The position numbers and the translations under genes are program-made. A stretch of 64,000 bases of DNA, from contig NW_023501053.1 of the NCBI RefSeq assembly GCF_014066305.1, forward strand, positions 142,501 to 206,500, written 5' to 3'. The notes under the pieces were generated by a model that searched no databases, had not been told where the DNA came from, and worked only from the letters and a program-made list of their open reading frames with translations. Numbering within the stretch: position 1 is the first letter of the stretch; the number at the start of each line of letters is the position of its first letter. Below, in pieces: positions 43,116-54,420 of this stretch. The stretch is from Letharia columbiana (Eukaryota; Ascomycota; Lecanoromycetes; Lecanorales; Parmeliaceae).

Positions 43116-46100
43116 CTACCAACCACCACCTCCTCCCCCACCAGCATCTGCTCCCCATGAATTGTCACCGCCTGCATTACAATCCCCATTGCCCTTGCCT
43201 TCGTCCTTCTTATCATCACCCCCACCCCAGCCTTCATATCCTTCGCCCCCATTGTTGCCCCAGCGATCCCCACCTTTATCGTTGCCGCCCTCATTGTCAT
43301 TGCCCCAATCATCAGCCGCTTTGGTGTCACCGTTGTCGTCGCCCCGATTGTCAGCAGATTTAGTGCGGCCGCCGCTGTTATTGTTGTTGTTGTTCCAATC
43401 ACCGCCTCCGCCATTATCGTTCCCACCCCACCCATTGTCATCTTTCTTCTCCCCGCCATTGGTTTGGTGGGTAATACCCCAGTCATTGCCACCATTGCCA
43501 CTCTCTTCGGCTCCATTGGAGACTTCAGCATTCCCGTTGTTATTCCAGTCGCTCTTGCCATTGGCATTACTGTCACCGTTCCCGCCCCACGACTCTCCTC
43601 CATTGCCGTTGGTGTTGTTATTGCTATTCTCATTTCTGCTCCAGTCGCCGCCATTGGTATTGCTCGTCTCATTGCCGTTGCCAGAGCCTCCTTTCCCGTT
43701 TCCCTTCTGCGTGTCATTTTTACCCCATTCTCCTGCATTGCCATTTCCTTGGCCGTTGGTTGGACTAGTGGTGTTCACCCAGTCATCTATAGCTGGCACG
43801 TCTTCTTTGCTGGTTTCCAATTTGCTCAACTTCTCATCTAATTTCTTGACGAACGTCGCCTGCCCAGAGGAGTCACTTTCAACCACGCTGAGCTTTGACT
43901 TGGTCTTCATGAGTTCGTCAATAAGGTCCTGCTTGGACAGCGAGGCGAGCCTTGCTTTCTCGTCGACTTCGGGCTCGGTGATAGTCGTCTTCAGCATGTG
44001 TTCTACGATTTCTTTGTCCCTATACTTGAACAAGAACACTGCGTACGGGCTCTCATGTGTGTCCATGTACCTCGGCTTATTTCTCTTGTGCGTATACGCT
44101 GCTGGACGCCCAGGACGTACTTGATGAGACATCATGTTGCGTTGCGCGACCTCGGCAGGGATGCTGTAGACAGGTCCCTTGAGTTCTTCGGGAGACAATG
44201 CATGTTCTTCCTCCATCTCGGCTTCGGCAATGATGTTTAGATTTCTCCATTTCGACCAATAGGGCTTCGGCTTGGGTGGTGTGGATATAGAAAAGGTTGG
44301 TGGAACTTGAGCCACCACTGGCTTCGGCTCCCCTTGATTCCGAGACGCTACGGGTGAGGCCCATGCGCCTGGGACGGAAGCCTTCTTCACGGCGACTGTA
44401 GGACCAGAAATACTGGATGCTTTCTCCAATGGCTGTAGCCAATCGAATGGCAAAGGTTTCTTGTTCGATGTGACTGAAGCCGTTTTGGGTTTGATGGAGG
44501 CTGGCTTCGAACCTTTGGCCCTAGAGTTACCGAAGCTCAAGGCAGAGCCTGCCTTCTCTCCGCTCGCAGCTGGTTGATTGCTTGTGGACTTATCTTCTGT
44601 CTCAGGATCTTTTGCCCCTGTCGTAACTTGCATCGTGTCTTCGCCACCCCATGTATCGGACTGCCGGCCAGCGTCGCCTCCCCAACTGTTGCCCTGCTGA
44701 CCGTTGTTGCCTGTAGTAGCTCCCCAATCATCGTTCTGCTTAGTGCCGTTATCTTCAGTCGCTCTCCATTCGTCGTTTCTTTGTTTCAAATCAATATTCT
44801 GGTTCCCTGCCCAGTCATCGTTATTGCCATTGGATTTATCGTTGGGAGGGTTCCAGGCACCGTCATCTCTCTTTCCATCCTTTTTTGGGGCATCCCAGCT
44901 GGAGGCGCCGCCATTGTTGTTCCAGCCGTCGTTCTTCTCCTGAGACTGATCGCCACCAGCGTTCCACTCGTCATTCTTCTGAGCGTTGGGATTTCCAGCC
45001 CCTCCCCAGTCATCGCCGCTGTTTCCAGTGTCTCCAGAGGCACCCCAGTTATCGCCATTGTTGCCCTGATTCGGATCGTCGTTGCCTCCCCAGTCATCGT
45101 TTCTGCCCTGGTCCTGGTCATTGGACTCGCCCCAAGCCCCTGGAACATTATTCGGATTTCTTGAAACAATGGAGTCCTTCTTGCTGCCTTTCTTGCTTCC
45201 TGGCTTGTTCTTTGTCTCGTCTACTGTCCCCCAAGCTTCCACATGGGTCTGCGGCTTAGTCTCAGCGTCATCCGTGAAGTCTCCCGTGGGTAAATTGGCC
45301 GTCCAGGGATCGAATGCGGCTGGTAGTCCTCCATGTCCTTTTGAAGGCGCGTCTCCTTGCGTCCACTCCTTCAGCGCGGGTGGTCCGCCATTCCAATTTC
45401 TCATTGCCTCAGAAGAGGCGATCGAGTAGCTGCCAGGTCCTCCACCTCTGAGGTTTAGGGGGGGTGCGTTCTCCTGATCCGTTATGCTGCGAGGTTGGAC
45501 GGAACGGCCACGTCGAGATCCAGCAGGAGATTCGCTCTTCTGGAAGTCCGATTGGAAGTGGTCCCGAGACTCGCTGCGTTTATCCCATCGTTTAGTCTTC
45601 TCCAGAGCGTTGCTGCTATTGGACCCTTGGCCCACAGGATTCCAAGTTCCCGTGTTCTCACTTGTCATCTCAATTCTGCCCATTTTTGGCTCGTCAAGGG
45701 GTGGCGGTGGTGGGCCCCAGTCATCCCAACCCCCATCTGGGCCGAAAGTCTGAGCCTTGCACCCAGACTTTGACTTTGACTCGAGTTGAGGATCGCTTGC
45801 ACCATCGAAACGTCCCGGCGTAGACGGTTCATTACCGTCAGAGCTCTCGTCTGGAAAGGCCTTGTTCCCAATGATGCGCCGCTTATCGGAGGGATGGCAA
45901 CGAAGTACAACAACTTCAATGGTGCCGACGTATTCGCCATCATGTGGAGGCCGTTCGCCATCTTCGACAGACGAATCAGGGACTAGAGCATTGACATGAG
46001 CAGTCGGAAATTCAATAGTCAGATTTCTGACTGACCTATCTTCACCTTCTCGAACCCCCACTGCTTCCCCTCAAAAGTACCATCCCATAGAAGTTCTTCC

Positions 46101-46457
46101 TTCTGACGTACAATGAAGTCAACTTCAAATTTCTTTCGCGAGGTGTTTTCGTTCGGGATCTCTAGATTGCGTCGATTGCGGTTGCATTGATAAACACCAT
46201 CCATCTAGAGACAAAAAGAAATTAGTGTAAATTAGTATTAAAACAACTCGAATCAAACTTACGTAAACAAAGACAGCCAATCCAGGCGCGATGTAACCGT
46301 GTGACCGCAAGTGTATGGAGAAAGGGGTCGGTGTTGAGGGAACGGCGATGAATGTCTCGACGTAGCCATCGGCGTAGATGGTGTGGTATTCTTGCAATGG
46401 GAGTCTCGAGCCTGCCCACTCCACATTGCACGTGAGTTGCTTGAGGGTCGGCATCAT
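43116..46457 (-). CDS. DUF7918-like protein with a very long Trp/Gly/Asn-rich repetitive region (1076 aa)
   Basis: Exons 46263-46457, 46036-46204 and 43116-45982 give 1076 residues. The second intron is 53 nt (GTCAGT donor, CTCTAG acceptor), the only length that restores the frame. The N-terminal about 150 residues form a compact domain (LKQLTCNVEWAGSRLPLQEY, YADGYVETFIAVPSTPTPFS, VFVYMDGVYQCNRNRRNLE, FEGKQWGFEKVKI), which I recall as DUF7918-like. Two long low-complexity parts follow, rich in NDDWGG, GDNWGAS, DEWNAGG and GNGGESWGGNG units, ending GGGGGW. They flank a less repetitive middle with YWSKWRNLNIIAEAEMEEEH and a short coiled coil (KQDLIDELMKTKSKLSVVE). The many isolated tryptophans next to Gly/Asn resemble GW/WG Argonaute-hook proteins. 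ATG 46502 or 46454 are other possible starts. Confidence 0.82.
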
Positions 46458-47394
46458 AAGTTTTCTGTTGCAATTGGCCTTGCCAAGCGCGTTGCTGATC
46501 AAGAACTCGCAGTCTTCACAGCATCGGTCCAGGAAGTCTTGATACTAATTGGCCTCCTTGAATTGTGGAGACGATGACTTGTTTGCGGTGGTCAAAGTTG
46601 ATGGGTCTCCGCGTATTGTTGTGTTGATGGATTTCCGAGTCATAGGCAGCGAGTACGCAGTACTTTCATCTACTCAAGTTGCAATTTGAAACTGCAAATC
46701 AATGAGCAGACATGTGATGTAAATCAGAGTCGAGCTCAGCAGGACGATCGGCTCTCCAAGGGTACGTATTCCGGCTCTCGGTTGGTATATGTCAACACTT
46801 CAAAACCCGAATGCGCGATTAGTTGCCCTGTGCCTAAGACCAAGAGAGCGAGGCTTTGAGGAAGGAAAGAAAGGAACGTCGCTCTTAAATGAACGAGGTA
46901 GAGCACGAGTTCTGCTCTGTATCCATCTAGAATCACGTAGGCGTGGTCTTCATTCCTCGACCACGAGATGCAGACAAAGGCCGGCCAAGGTCGCTCAAAA
47001 GGTCATTACAACAGCCCACTGTCCTGCGAAATCGTCCGCGGTCACGGTAGCAAGCGTCTCACCAGGACTGGATAGCACAATCTTTCTCTAGTATCGTTGA
47101 GCTCATCTCGGCTGTATGCCCTTCTACTCGAGGTCATACGAGCAGTGGGAACCACTGCTCTCTTCTCAGAGTTCGTGTTCGTAATGCCGCCACGTTAAGC
47201 ACTTCTCCACAAAGTACGTCTGATCTATCTTGGAAGGTACAGGTGCAGATTCAAGCAGCTCCGCAGATGATCAGAAAATACGTCCAACATTGTATCAAGG
47301 TTTTGTTGACCATGTAACAATGCTTTCATATCCGACGCCCGTTAGATTTCAGGCCCATGCAGATGCCGTCTCACCAACGCCAGAGTCCGTGCCT
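46458..47394. other. Intergenic region
   Basis: No gene is supported. It contains the promoter of the DUF7918-like gene and the 3' UTR of the PXMP4-like gene, both minus strand. Short ORFs show no coding features. Confidence 0.4.
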
Positions 47395-48335
47395 CTATTT
47401 GTTATATACAAGGAAATTCTTGAAGTTGTCCCAGTAATCTGAGTCCACGTATCTGGATGGCAAACGTTAGCCTATTTAAGAAAAAGGAGAAGTAGTCCCC
47501 AAGGTCTCTGATTCGGAAGGTTGTAGGGCACTAGGAACTCCACCTGAGGCGTTCTCGGAAGGGAAACGGTCACGTACATGTACTGCATACTGCTCCTCAG
47601 ACTCGGCTGAATAGTAGCCGGATACCATCTGAAGATCCACATCACCGCTGCCCAGCTCAAACTTGCAAAGACTGGCCATGCATTGCCCTCCACATTTTCT
47701 CTCAGCTCTCTTCCCATTCCCACACCTCCCTGACTCCTCCTTTGTACCGTCAGCTTGGCAAGTGCAAGCATAACTCTGGCGAAGACGTATATGACAATCT
47801 GCTGGTTGACGCTGCTTTGTATACCACGCCCGAAGACGGTGTAGCCGCCTATCAGGCCGGCGAGGAAGGTGTCAAACGAGCGTTCTTTCCCTGTGGGAGA
47901 TGTACGGCGAAGACAGATCATGGAGAATTTATAGACAACAGCAAAGGAGGCTAGATTGCGGGCATGGGTGCGGGTGGCTTTGTAGATTAGGTGGAGTTTC
48001 TCTCGGACACTGTAGAGTAATCAGAGATGATGCTGAATCTTAAAGAGGGACAATGACGTACGGGTCCGAACGGAAGAGGAAGACCATGCTATGAGAGAGC
48101 TATTAGTACAACATCGTCTGTAGCCAACGCGTATCCAAAGGTGTAGCTCCTACACAAGGGCGTGAGGAAATCGGACTTTGGCCCCGTAGACGGCACCATT
48201 GCGGGCTGCTTTGACGAGGGCCAGGTAATCGGCATATTGAGGATTGAGGATGATGTTATTGACGGTCTCCTGTACCATGTCAGCTGAGGCCGATTGACAT
48301 GATCGAGGCGATGTATGTACTTTGACAGCGTCCAT
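47395..48335 (-). CDS. Peroxisomal membrane protein 4 (PXMP4/PMP24) family protein
   Basis: An integral peroxisomal membrane protein of the Tim17/PXMP4 superfamily; its transport role is undefined. Five exons (48321-48335, 48154-48269, 48062-48088, 47578-48009, 47395-47452) give 215 residues, against about 212 in human PXMP4. It starts MDAVKETVNNIILNPQYADY. The family signature KAARNGAVYGAKVRFPHALV is followed by MVFLFRSDPVREKLHLIYKA, then THARNLASFAVVYK, FLAGLIGGYTVFG, SVNQQIVIYVFARVMLALAK, FRWYPATIQPSLRSSMQYIY and the end DSDYWDNFKNFLVYNK. Every splice restores a family match. Exon 1 is only 15 nt and exon 3 only 27 nt. The fourth intron (125 nt) was accepted because reading through gives an unrelated Leu-rich tail. 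Confidence 0.95.
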
Positions 48336-48913
48336 AGCTGATTAGGCTAGGGATCAGCGCACACAGCGCGGACTGGAAAGGAATGATATGAGTATGTCTT
48401 GCGGATCATTTCCTCTGTTGTGGAGAGAAGCAATGGGCAGGGAAGAAAGCGCAGCCGTACAATGGACAATGGGCGTCGTGTGAAGAGTGGAGATTTCGAA
48501 AGTGTCTCTTAAAGACCTCGGCATGGTCGATCCCCACTACTCGTACAAATATACTCCGTTAAGCCGCACTACGACGACTTCTTCCAAGATCTACTGTATC
48601 TTCTCCAGATAGAGACCATGTCTCAATACTACAATTACAGTTCGAGCAAGAAGTGTACACTTTCAGCCGAACATACTGCAAGGGTACAGGAGCACTATAG
48701 TTGTGTGAAGTAATGCTTTGTTTCCTGGCTTGTTCGACCATTTTCTCCAACGACTACCATAAATCGTGCCGTTCTCCAAGTCTTTGTCTATATTACATAC
48801 ACCGAAGTTGGGTTTCTGCCCCCAGAATGTTCTTCATTGACCGGCAGGGCAAACACCTCATAACATCAACGAAAAAAGAAGAGAAGCAACCGCGACGTCT
48901 CCGAATCATTCTT
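48336..48913. other. Intergenic region
   Basis: These 578 nt hold the promoter of the PXMP4-like gene and the 3' UTR of the C2H2 gene, both minus strand. No gene is seen. Confidence 0.45.
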
Positions 48914-51469
48914 CTATTCTTCATCTAACTGCATCATCTCGTTCATGCCCAGCTGCTGTGCTAGATCGGTACCTCGACCGGACCAAGTCGTCGGTTGAAA
49001 TGCAGGCAGAGTTGGAAGGTCAGAGAATAAGCTTCCGCCCAGACTGGAACAAGGACGAGAGTCGAACAAGGCGAAGTCAGCGGCGGGCTTTCCGGCGTTG
49101 GTGGCGAAATCCCCATAGCCTTCGTCGACAATCTCGTTGTGGTAAGGCGAATAGAGCATCTGATTTCCTTGGGCGCCAGGGGAGAGGTTGGGATTCTTGG
49201 TGCTTCGAGGCTCTTCCACGGAGATGGAAGGATTGCGGCTGTAGACCTGGAGGGGACGGGTCTCCATCGACAGCGGTGACGTAGTGTCGAGTTGAATGTT
49301 CATGGAAGTGAGGTCTAGGCTGCTAGAACTCAAGTCCAGATTGCTCCAGTCATAAGTGCCACCAAACAGTGGTTCCATCTCATACGATGAAGGGGCGGTT
49401 GGGGCAGTGGTGAGAGAATCCATGGAAAGTCGATGAGAATTCGGGGTATAGGACTGTGGAGTGAGGCGATTGTACGAATCACCCCAGCTGAATGTGGGTT
49501 CGTATGGAGTGATTGTATCATTTGCGCCCAGATAAGGTGACTCCAAATTTGACAAATGGCTGGATCCGTCACCAGGAGATCCATCAGTCGAGGGGGGCAC
49601 GCTGTAGTGGCTTATGTACGGACTGGATGAGTCCCCACCAAACTCGGAACCAGATGCGTCAAAGATGTACGAATTTGGTGTAGCAATCTGGGGAGTTGGC
49701 GGCGTTTTGCCAACTTTGGAGGGTTTCCTCCCGCTCTTGCCATTGTTCTTGGACCGAACATAAGCCCAGCCATGGGCCTTTTCCATGTGCTGCTTACAAT
49801 TGCTCTCTCGCTTGCTCTCATAGGGGCAAGGGCGGTATTGACACTTGTACATATTAGGGGCCATAGAGTGTTTGTCATTGACGTGGCGATCCCGCTCCTT
49901 TTCCGTAGGCCACCCGTACTGGGAGTATTTGCAGCTAGGCTCGTTGCACTTCCAGGGCCTCGAGTGAGTCTTCTCATGCTTGGTCAGGTCACAAGGGCGT
50001 TTGAACTCCTTCTCGCACTCGCTGCATCTTTGGGCTTGCTTGGCAGCCGCTTGTTCCGACTTGCGGCGTCGAGCCATAGAGTAATGCAGGTCGTCCTCTG
50101 GCCCCACTGTTGAGTCTGATTTGACGACTTCTCCGGTGCGTAAGGAAATCGCCTGGCCGTCCTTGGTTCTCACAAGCTCGGCAGGACGACCTGTACGACC
50201 CAATCCGCCGTGTAGGCTAAGCTGTTCATCGCTAGTGATGTTCAGTATGATGACTTCGCCGTCTTGAGTGCCGCCAACGTACGTAGTATAGCCGTTTTCC
50301 TCCCTTTCCTTTCCGGCTGTAGCCCTCTCTCTGGAGGCGGTAATCATTGCTGCGTATTGGCGAACCTGTTCGGTGAGATCGAGAAAATAACCGTTAGAAT
50401 AGGGTCTGTCGGTTGATCGTTGTTGATCTGATACGTTGAGATGCTGAACGGTCGTATGTAAACACTGGATGGACGACTCGCAGAAGTTGAGGAACGATGA
50501 CCTAGATACGGAGTATCTCTTTACGTGGACACCCAAACAATGAGCCAAACTCCTTTCCCAGACATGACAAGAACCACTTACAGGCGCCAGCCAAAGGATG
50601 ACTTTCTCTAAATCTCGCAGACATGTAATCTGCTTCTGGCCCACACGGTATGGAATGCTCTTGACCAGTTGGTGAAAGGCTTTGAGTGTCGGCTCTTTGG
50701 TGATGGGAACGATGATGTATCTCTGAATTTGTTCGCAAGCGTATTCGCTCAGTGCATGCTGTGTTCTGATGCGAGCATCGATACCGGACGGGGCATATCC
50801 GTTGATTCCAGACCGCACACCGGTGTTAGTGGAAGGTCTTGGGCTATTTCCTTTGCTCAAATTGTCGGCTGCTTGTACATAAGTCTTTGTTGTTGTAGGT
50901 GAGGTAGGGTAATAATGCTCTCGCGTACCTGCATGATCTCCAGACAAAGACTCTTCGGCACTTGTGACTGAAGAACCCAGGCCACTGTCGGAGGTGTGGT
51001 GATGATGTGCTGCTCGTTGCTGAGGCTTAGAGAACGAAGGTTGATCAAGGGCGTCGTCGACGTCCATATGATCGGGGCCGTCGATGTGGCTATCAAGCAT
51101 GAAACGAGGGACAGGAAGGTCCTCTTGACGAAGAGTTTCTTGACTGTCTGACGAGAACGATTCCAGCCCTGACAAACTGCGATCGACGACACCTAGAAGC
51201 CGCTGCATACGATGCTCGCCATTGGCGACAGCATTCTCCAGGTCTTTAGGGCATGTCGGTGATCTCCTGGACAGTAAGGGTATATTTAAGATCGGATCGT
51301 CATCGGACGAGGGTGACTTGGAAGAGTGGAAGGTGGCACTCTTCCTTAGCGGCAGGTTGGATTCGGGCGAGGGGTATGCCTGGCAGGTGGATGAAGGTTG
51401 GCAAAAGGCGAAGGTGGGGGTGCCTCTGGTTTTGTAGCAACGGCGGGGATTTGGATGTGTGGAAGTCAT
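48914..51469 (-). CDS. C2H2 transcription-factor-like protein with conserved helical middle domain (about 830 aa)
   Basis: The frame is open throughout (851 codons), but 50519-50581 looks like a 63-nt intron (GTAAGT donor, GTAAAG acceptor) without stops. Removing it joins ILWLAP to RYSVSRSSFLNFCESSIQ, as I recall from homologues, giving 830 residues. A second possible 57-nt stopless intron is 50872-50928. Residues about 235-400 form a conserved helical region (HALSEYACEQIQRYIIVPIT, LKAFHQLVKSIPYRVGQK, ITCLRDLEKVI, SNGYFLDLTEQVRQYAAMI). Three zinc fingers follow near 485-580: CSECEKEFKRPCDLTKHEKTH, then CNEPSCKYSQYGWPTEKERD with RHVNDKH, then CQYRPCPYESKRESNCKQHM with EKAH. The C-terminal part is Ser/Pro-rich and disordered, possibly an activation region. 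Likely a nuclear regulator; target unknown. Confidence 0.88.
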   Translation of the reverse strand: MTSTHPNPRRCYKTRGTPTFAFCQPSSTCQAYPSPESNLPLRKSATFHSSKSPSSDDDPILNIPLLSRRSPTCPKDLENAVANGEHRMQRLLGVVDRSLSGLESFSSDSQETLRQEDLPVPRFMLDSHIDGPDHMDVDDALDQPSFSKPQQRAAHHHHTSDSGLGSSVTSAEESLSGDHAGTREHYYPTSPTTTKTYVQAADNLSKGNSPRPSTNTGVRSGINGYAPSGIDARIRTQHALSEYACEQIQRYIIVPITKEPTLKAFHQLVKSIPYRVGQKQITCLRDLEKVILWLAPVSGSCHVWERSLAHCLGVHVKRYSVSRSSFLNFCESSIQCLHTTVQHLNVSDQQRSTDRPYSNGYFLDLTEQVRQYAAMITASRERATAGKEREENGYTTYVGGTQDGEVIILNITSDEQLSLHGGLGRTGRPAELVRTKDGQAISLRTGEVVKSDSTVGPEDDLHYSMARRRKSEQAAAKQAQRCSECEKEFKRPCDLTKHEKTHSRPWKCNEPSCKYSQYGWPTEKERDRHVNDKHSMAPNMYKCQYRPCPYESKRESNCKQHMEKAHGWAYVRSKNNGKSGRKPSKVGKTPPTPQIATPNSYIFDASGSEFGGDSSSPYISHYSVPPSTDGSPGDGSSHLSNLESPYLGANDTITPYEPTFSWGDSYNRLTPQSYTPNSHRLSMDSLTTAPTAPSSYEMEPLFGGTYDWSNLDLSSSSLDLTSMNIQLDTTSPLSMETRPLQVYSRNPSISVEEPRSTKNPNLSPGAQGNQMLYSPYHNEIVDEGYGDFATNAGKPAADFALFDSRPCSSLGGSLFSDLPTLPAFQPTTWSGRGTDLAQQLGMNEMMQLDEE

Positions 51470-52310
51470 CCTGAGTGGTCAGGTGGATTCCGGACCAGAA
51501 TGACTCGTACTTGAAGAAGCGAAGAGTTAGCAAGTGAAGCATGGATTTTGCGTGTGTGAATGACTCACAATTTGGTCCTTTTGAATCTTGGCGTGATTAT
51601 AATCGACCCGGGAAAGGTAAAAGCCAATTCTGGGCGGCTTCACGATCTTGTGCGCTCGATATGTGTTGAATATGGCGATGATGTTCTCGGAGGTGTCTTT
51701 TGCAGATGATGCAGGAACACGCAGGCTCCGAGGCTGTGAGAATATAGGAAAAGGGAATGAAGTCGGTATGTCAATGAGACTTGAGAGGTAGATGGTGGTG
51801 TAGTAATGGAGACTGCTGGAGTTGAAGGGGGGCTCAGTAGAGGAAGGATGTCGGTGTGGTAGGCTGTGCACTGAATTGGAGAGAGAGCCTTGCGAGGTGA
51901 TGGGAAGGGTCAATTCAATACAATGAAGAGTTCAACGCTTTCATATGAAACAGAAGCTCTGGCAGAGGCAGCGAAAGGTGGTGGATATTTCTTCATTCTT
52001 GGTGGAAAATGGATGGGATGAAAGAGCAGAGGTGTTGACTTGAAGTGGTGGTGAAGCTCCAGGCAGCAGTGACGGACGGGCGAGAATGACCTGCCGGGGG
52101 GAGTGTCAGGTTAGTAATCAAGTAGGACCAATGACCGATGGCGGGGTAAATTTAATTGGACGGTTGAAGGGTTCACCGCTGATCATCCATGGTTCTCTCT
52201 GCCCTACCACCCGTGCCACCCTATTTGAACATGTAAGGTGTAAGGAGGGTGGCACCAAAGTCCTGACATGGCTAAATCTCTTGGCATGTTGGATTTTAAC
52301 AAATCTGACC
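51470..52310 (-). promoter_or_regulatory. 5' leader and promoter of the C2H2 gene, with a probable UTR intron
   Basis: On the minus strand an intron-like element at 51510-51568 has a GTGAGT donor, a GCTAAC branch site and a TTCAAG acceptor. Splicing it does not join an upstream frame to the CDS: the 128-codon ORF upstream (ATG 51913) reads into a different frame. I therefore take it as a 5' UTR intron. Its short upstream ORF would overlap the start codon region and could lower translation. This is inferred only from sequence. Confidence 0.45.
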
Positions 52311-54420
52311 TTTTCTTGATAGCTTATTTTTCTAGTGACGATGTTTTATAACTACGTATATACTTATTTACTCGCTCCGTAGAGTTATAGAGCCGTATAT
52401 TATCTTTCTTACAATCTTTCTATACTCATTATCGTTCTTAAGACGAATAACCTCCGTAATATATCTCGATATTCGCTTTATTTACTTCTAAATCCTCTTC
52501 TATATAAGCTCGTAATTCTAGTAATATAATTATCGTTTCTTAATATCTTTACGAGTTCTTAGTATATCTTTTTAAATAATTTAACGCTTTATTTATAGTA
52601 TAGACTTAATTATATTAGATTCAAGTTATTATCTTTATTTAATAATATTATTAATATATAAACTACTTTATATTTATATATAATTATTTTTTTATAACTA
52701 TTATATTAGTCGCTCTCGTTTAATTGTAAGCGATTTTGAAGCTTTAAAATAAGAATCTTATCTATAGAAGGGAGTGTAGAATATACTATCTGTCTAAATT
52801 TCCCTCTACTTTCTTTGCTATTACTCTTTCGCCGTTCTCCTTTGACTTAAAATAGACTAAATTTTGCGTAATGACTCTAATACACTCTAAGTACTATTCT
52901 ATATACATATAATATCAATATATATCATCATCAACATGCGCATCATTATATATGCGCATATTATGCGCTATATCAGCATTACCCACGCGACTAATTTCTT
53001 AAATCGTATTCCGTAGCAATTTGAGTTAACGTTGATACTCATCGCCGTGACCTTGCCGTCGACGTCATATTGAACTTTTCTTTTTCGTGCGTATTACTGC
53101 TAACTGGTGACTGGCGGAAAGATTGAACGTTCTGAACCGGCGGATGTTCTAATCGTTCTGATCCGGCGGATTTTGTGATTTCCCAACGCGCGATCAGCAA
53201 TTTCAAATTTTGAGGAACTTTTCAATTTGCGATGTATATACCTTTTTCTGATAGCGATATCATTAATTCCCTTCTTCCCTTAATAGTAACTTTCCAGTCT
53301 TAGCAGTAAACTTCCCTCGGGTTTCTTGCAGAAAGATTCCGTAGATTCGTCGTATATCGATCTTAAGTTCTTAAGCTTCTTTAGTCTAGCTTCGAGCATT
53401 ATTAATTTTAGGGATTGGATATATTCTTTCTTTTTAGCTATAGTTTCGGCTTTTTAAATATAATACGGCCCCTTCTTATTATATAAGAAATAACTCTAGA
53501 ATATAAACTCTATAGTATCTACAACTGTGATGTTCGGCCCTGGCCTAAGATGATGGGTATTTTTATTTGAACGACGTTGTAGTGATTTATAAGATTTTAT
53601 TGGGTTGCTATTTACTTTTCCTTGATTTAGATTATACTATTTCGTTATTTATTTTTTTTTCTTTTATAATCTAGTCTTAATATTATAAGCGATTAATATC
53701 GAGCTTTATTATATTTCGTAGGAGGTTTTTAGTAATCTTATAGGGTCAAATTATTTCGTTTAAGTGCGTAGAATTTTATTAACGGGTTTATTTAGTAGTT
53801 ATATAATAAGATTTTCTTTAATCGTGCGATCTCTTCGTATAGCGGCTATAATAGTACTCTCAACCTCGGAAGTAATATTGAGGGTCGTCTAGATCTCGAT
53901 ATATTACTCACGTATAATAGTAGTAATTTCTAAGCTTACTAATTCCTCTATCGGGCTTAGGCTTATTTCTATAGACGATTAATAGTAGCGGGAGATCTTA
54001 GTATAGTAGTACAATTTGAGTTGCAATGTGGCTTCGGCTAAAGTGTGCTTAAGTCTTATCGTTATTTAATTATAGCTTAGTTTATTTATAAACATTTTAA
54101 TATGAATATGGTTGTTTTATAGTTATATTAAGACTTTATATAATATAAAGTCTTAGATTCTTTTTCTCGTGGGCTAGTACGTTTAGTATTGACGTTGTAA
54201 TTCGATAAATATATCTTTATATATAGCTGTAACTCGCTATAACGCGTATATTCGTTATTTACTTCGTATGTATGCACTCGTATATATAGCATTGACGTCG
54301 CTGTTAGTAAGGTGTATTAGGATATTAAATATTTGAATATTTGTAGCATTATTTGGATGTGCGGACTTTTGCCCCCTTTAGTTCTACCCTTAAGCGGCCC
54401 TGAAGCCTGAAATATCTTCT
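52311..54420. mobile_element. AT-rich, RIP-like degenerate repeat relic
   Basis: Base composition changes sharply: long runs of TA-rich words (ATATAATA, TTATTTA), very few CA/TG steps and no open frame longer than 60 codons over 2.1 kb. This is the usual mark of repeat-induced point mutation acting on a transposon. A central part (about 53000-53250) is less AT-rich, with a repeated CCGGCGGAT word. On the minus strand near 53590-53900 a frame broken by many stops still reads like a protein, as expected of a RIP-mutated polyprotein. No terminal repeats or target duplications could be defined, so the element class is not assigned. Confidence 0.75.

Noticed and set aside
43108..44124. Plus-strand Pro/Ser/Leu-rich ORFs across the GW-rich gene (also 44574-45429)
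   Set aside because: These are antisense reflections of Gly/Asn/Asp/Trp-rich codons. No start context, splice sites or domains support them.
47472..47577. Leu-rich C-terminal extension of the PXMP4-like ORF
   Set aside because: It is intron read-through. Splicing from 47577 to 47452 restores the family ending DSDYWDNFKNFLVYNK.
52311..54420. Centromere or replication origin explanation for the AT-rich block
   Set aside because: It is only about 2 kb, and broken protein-like frames fit a RIP-degraded repeat better.
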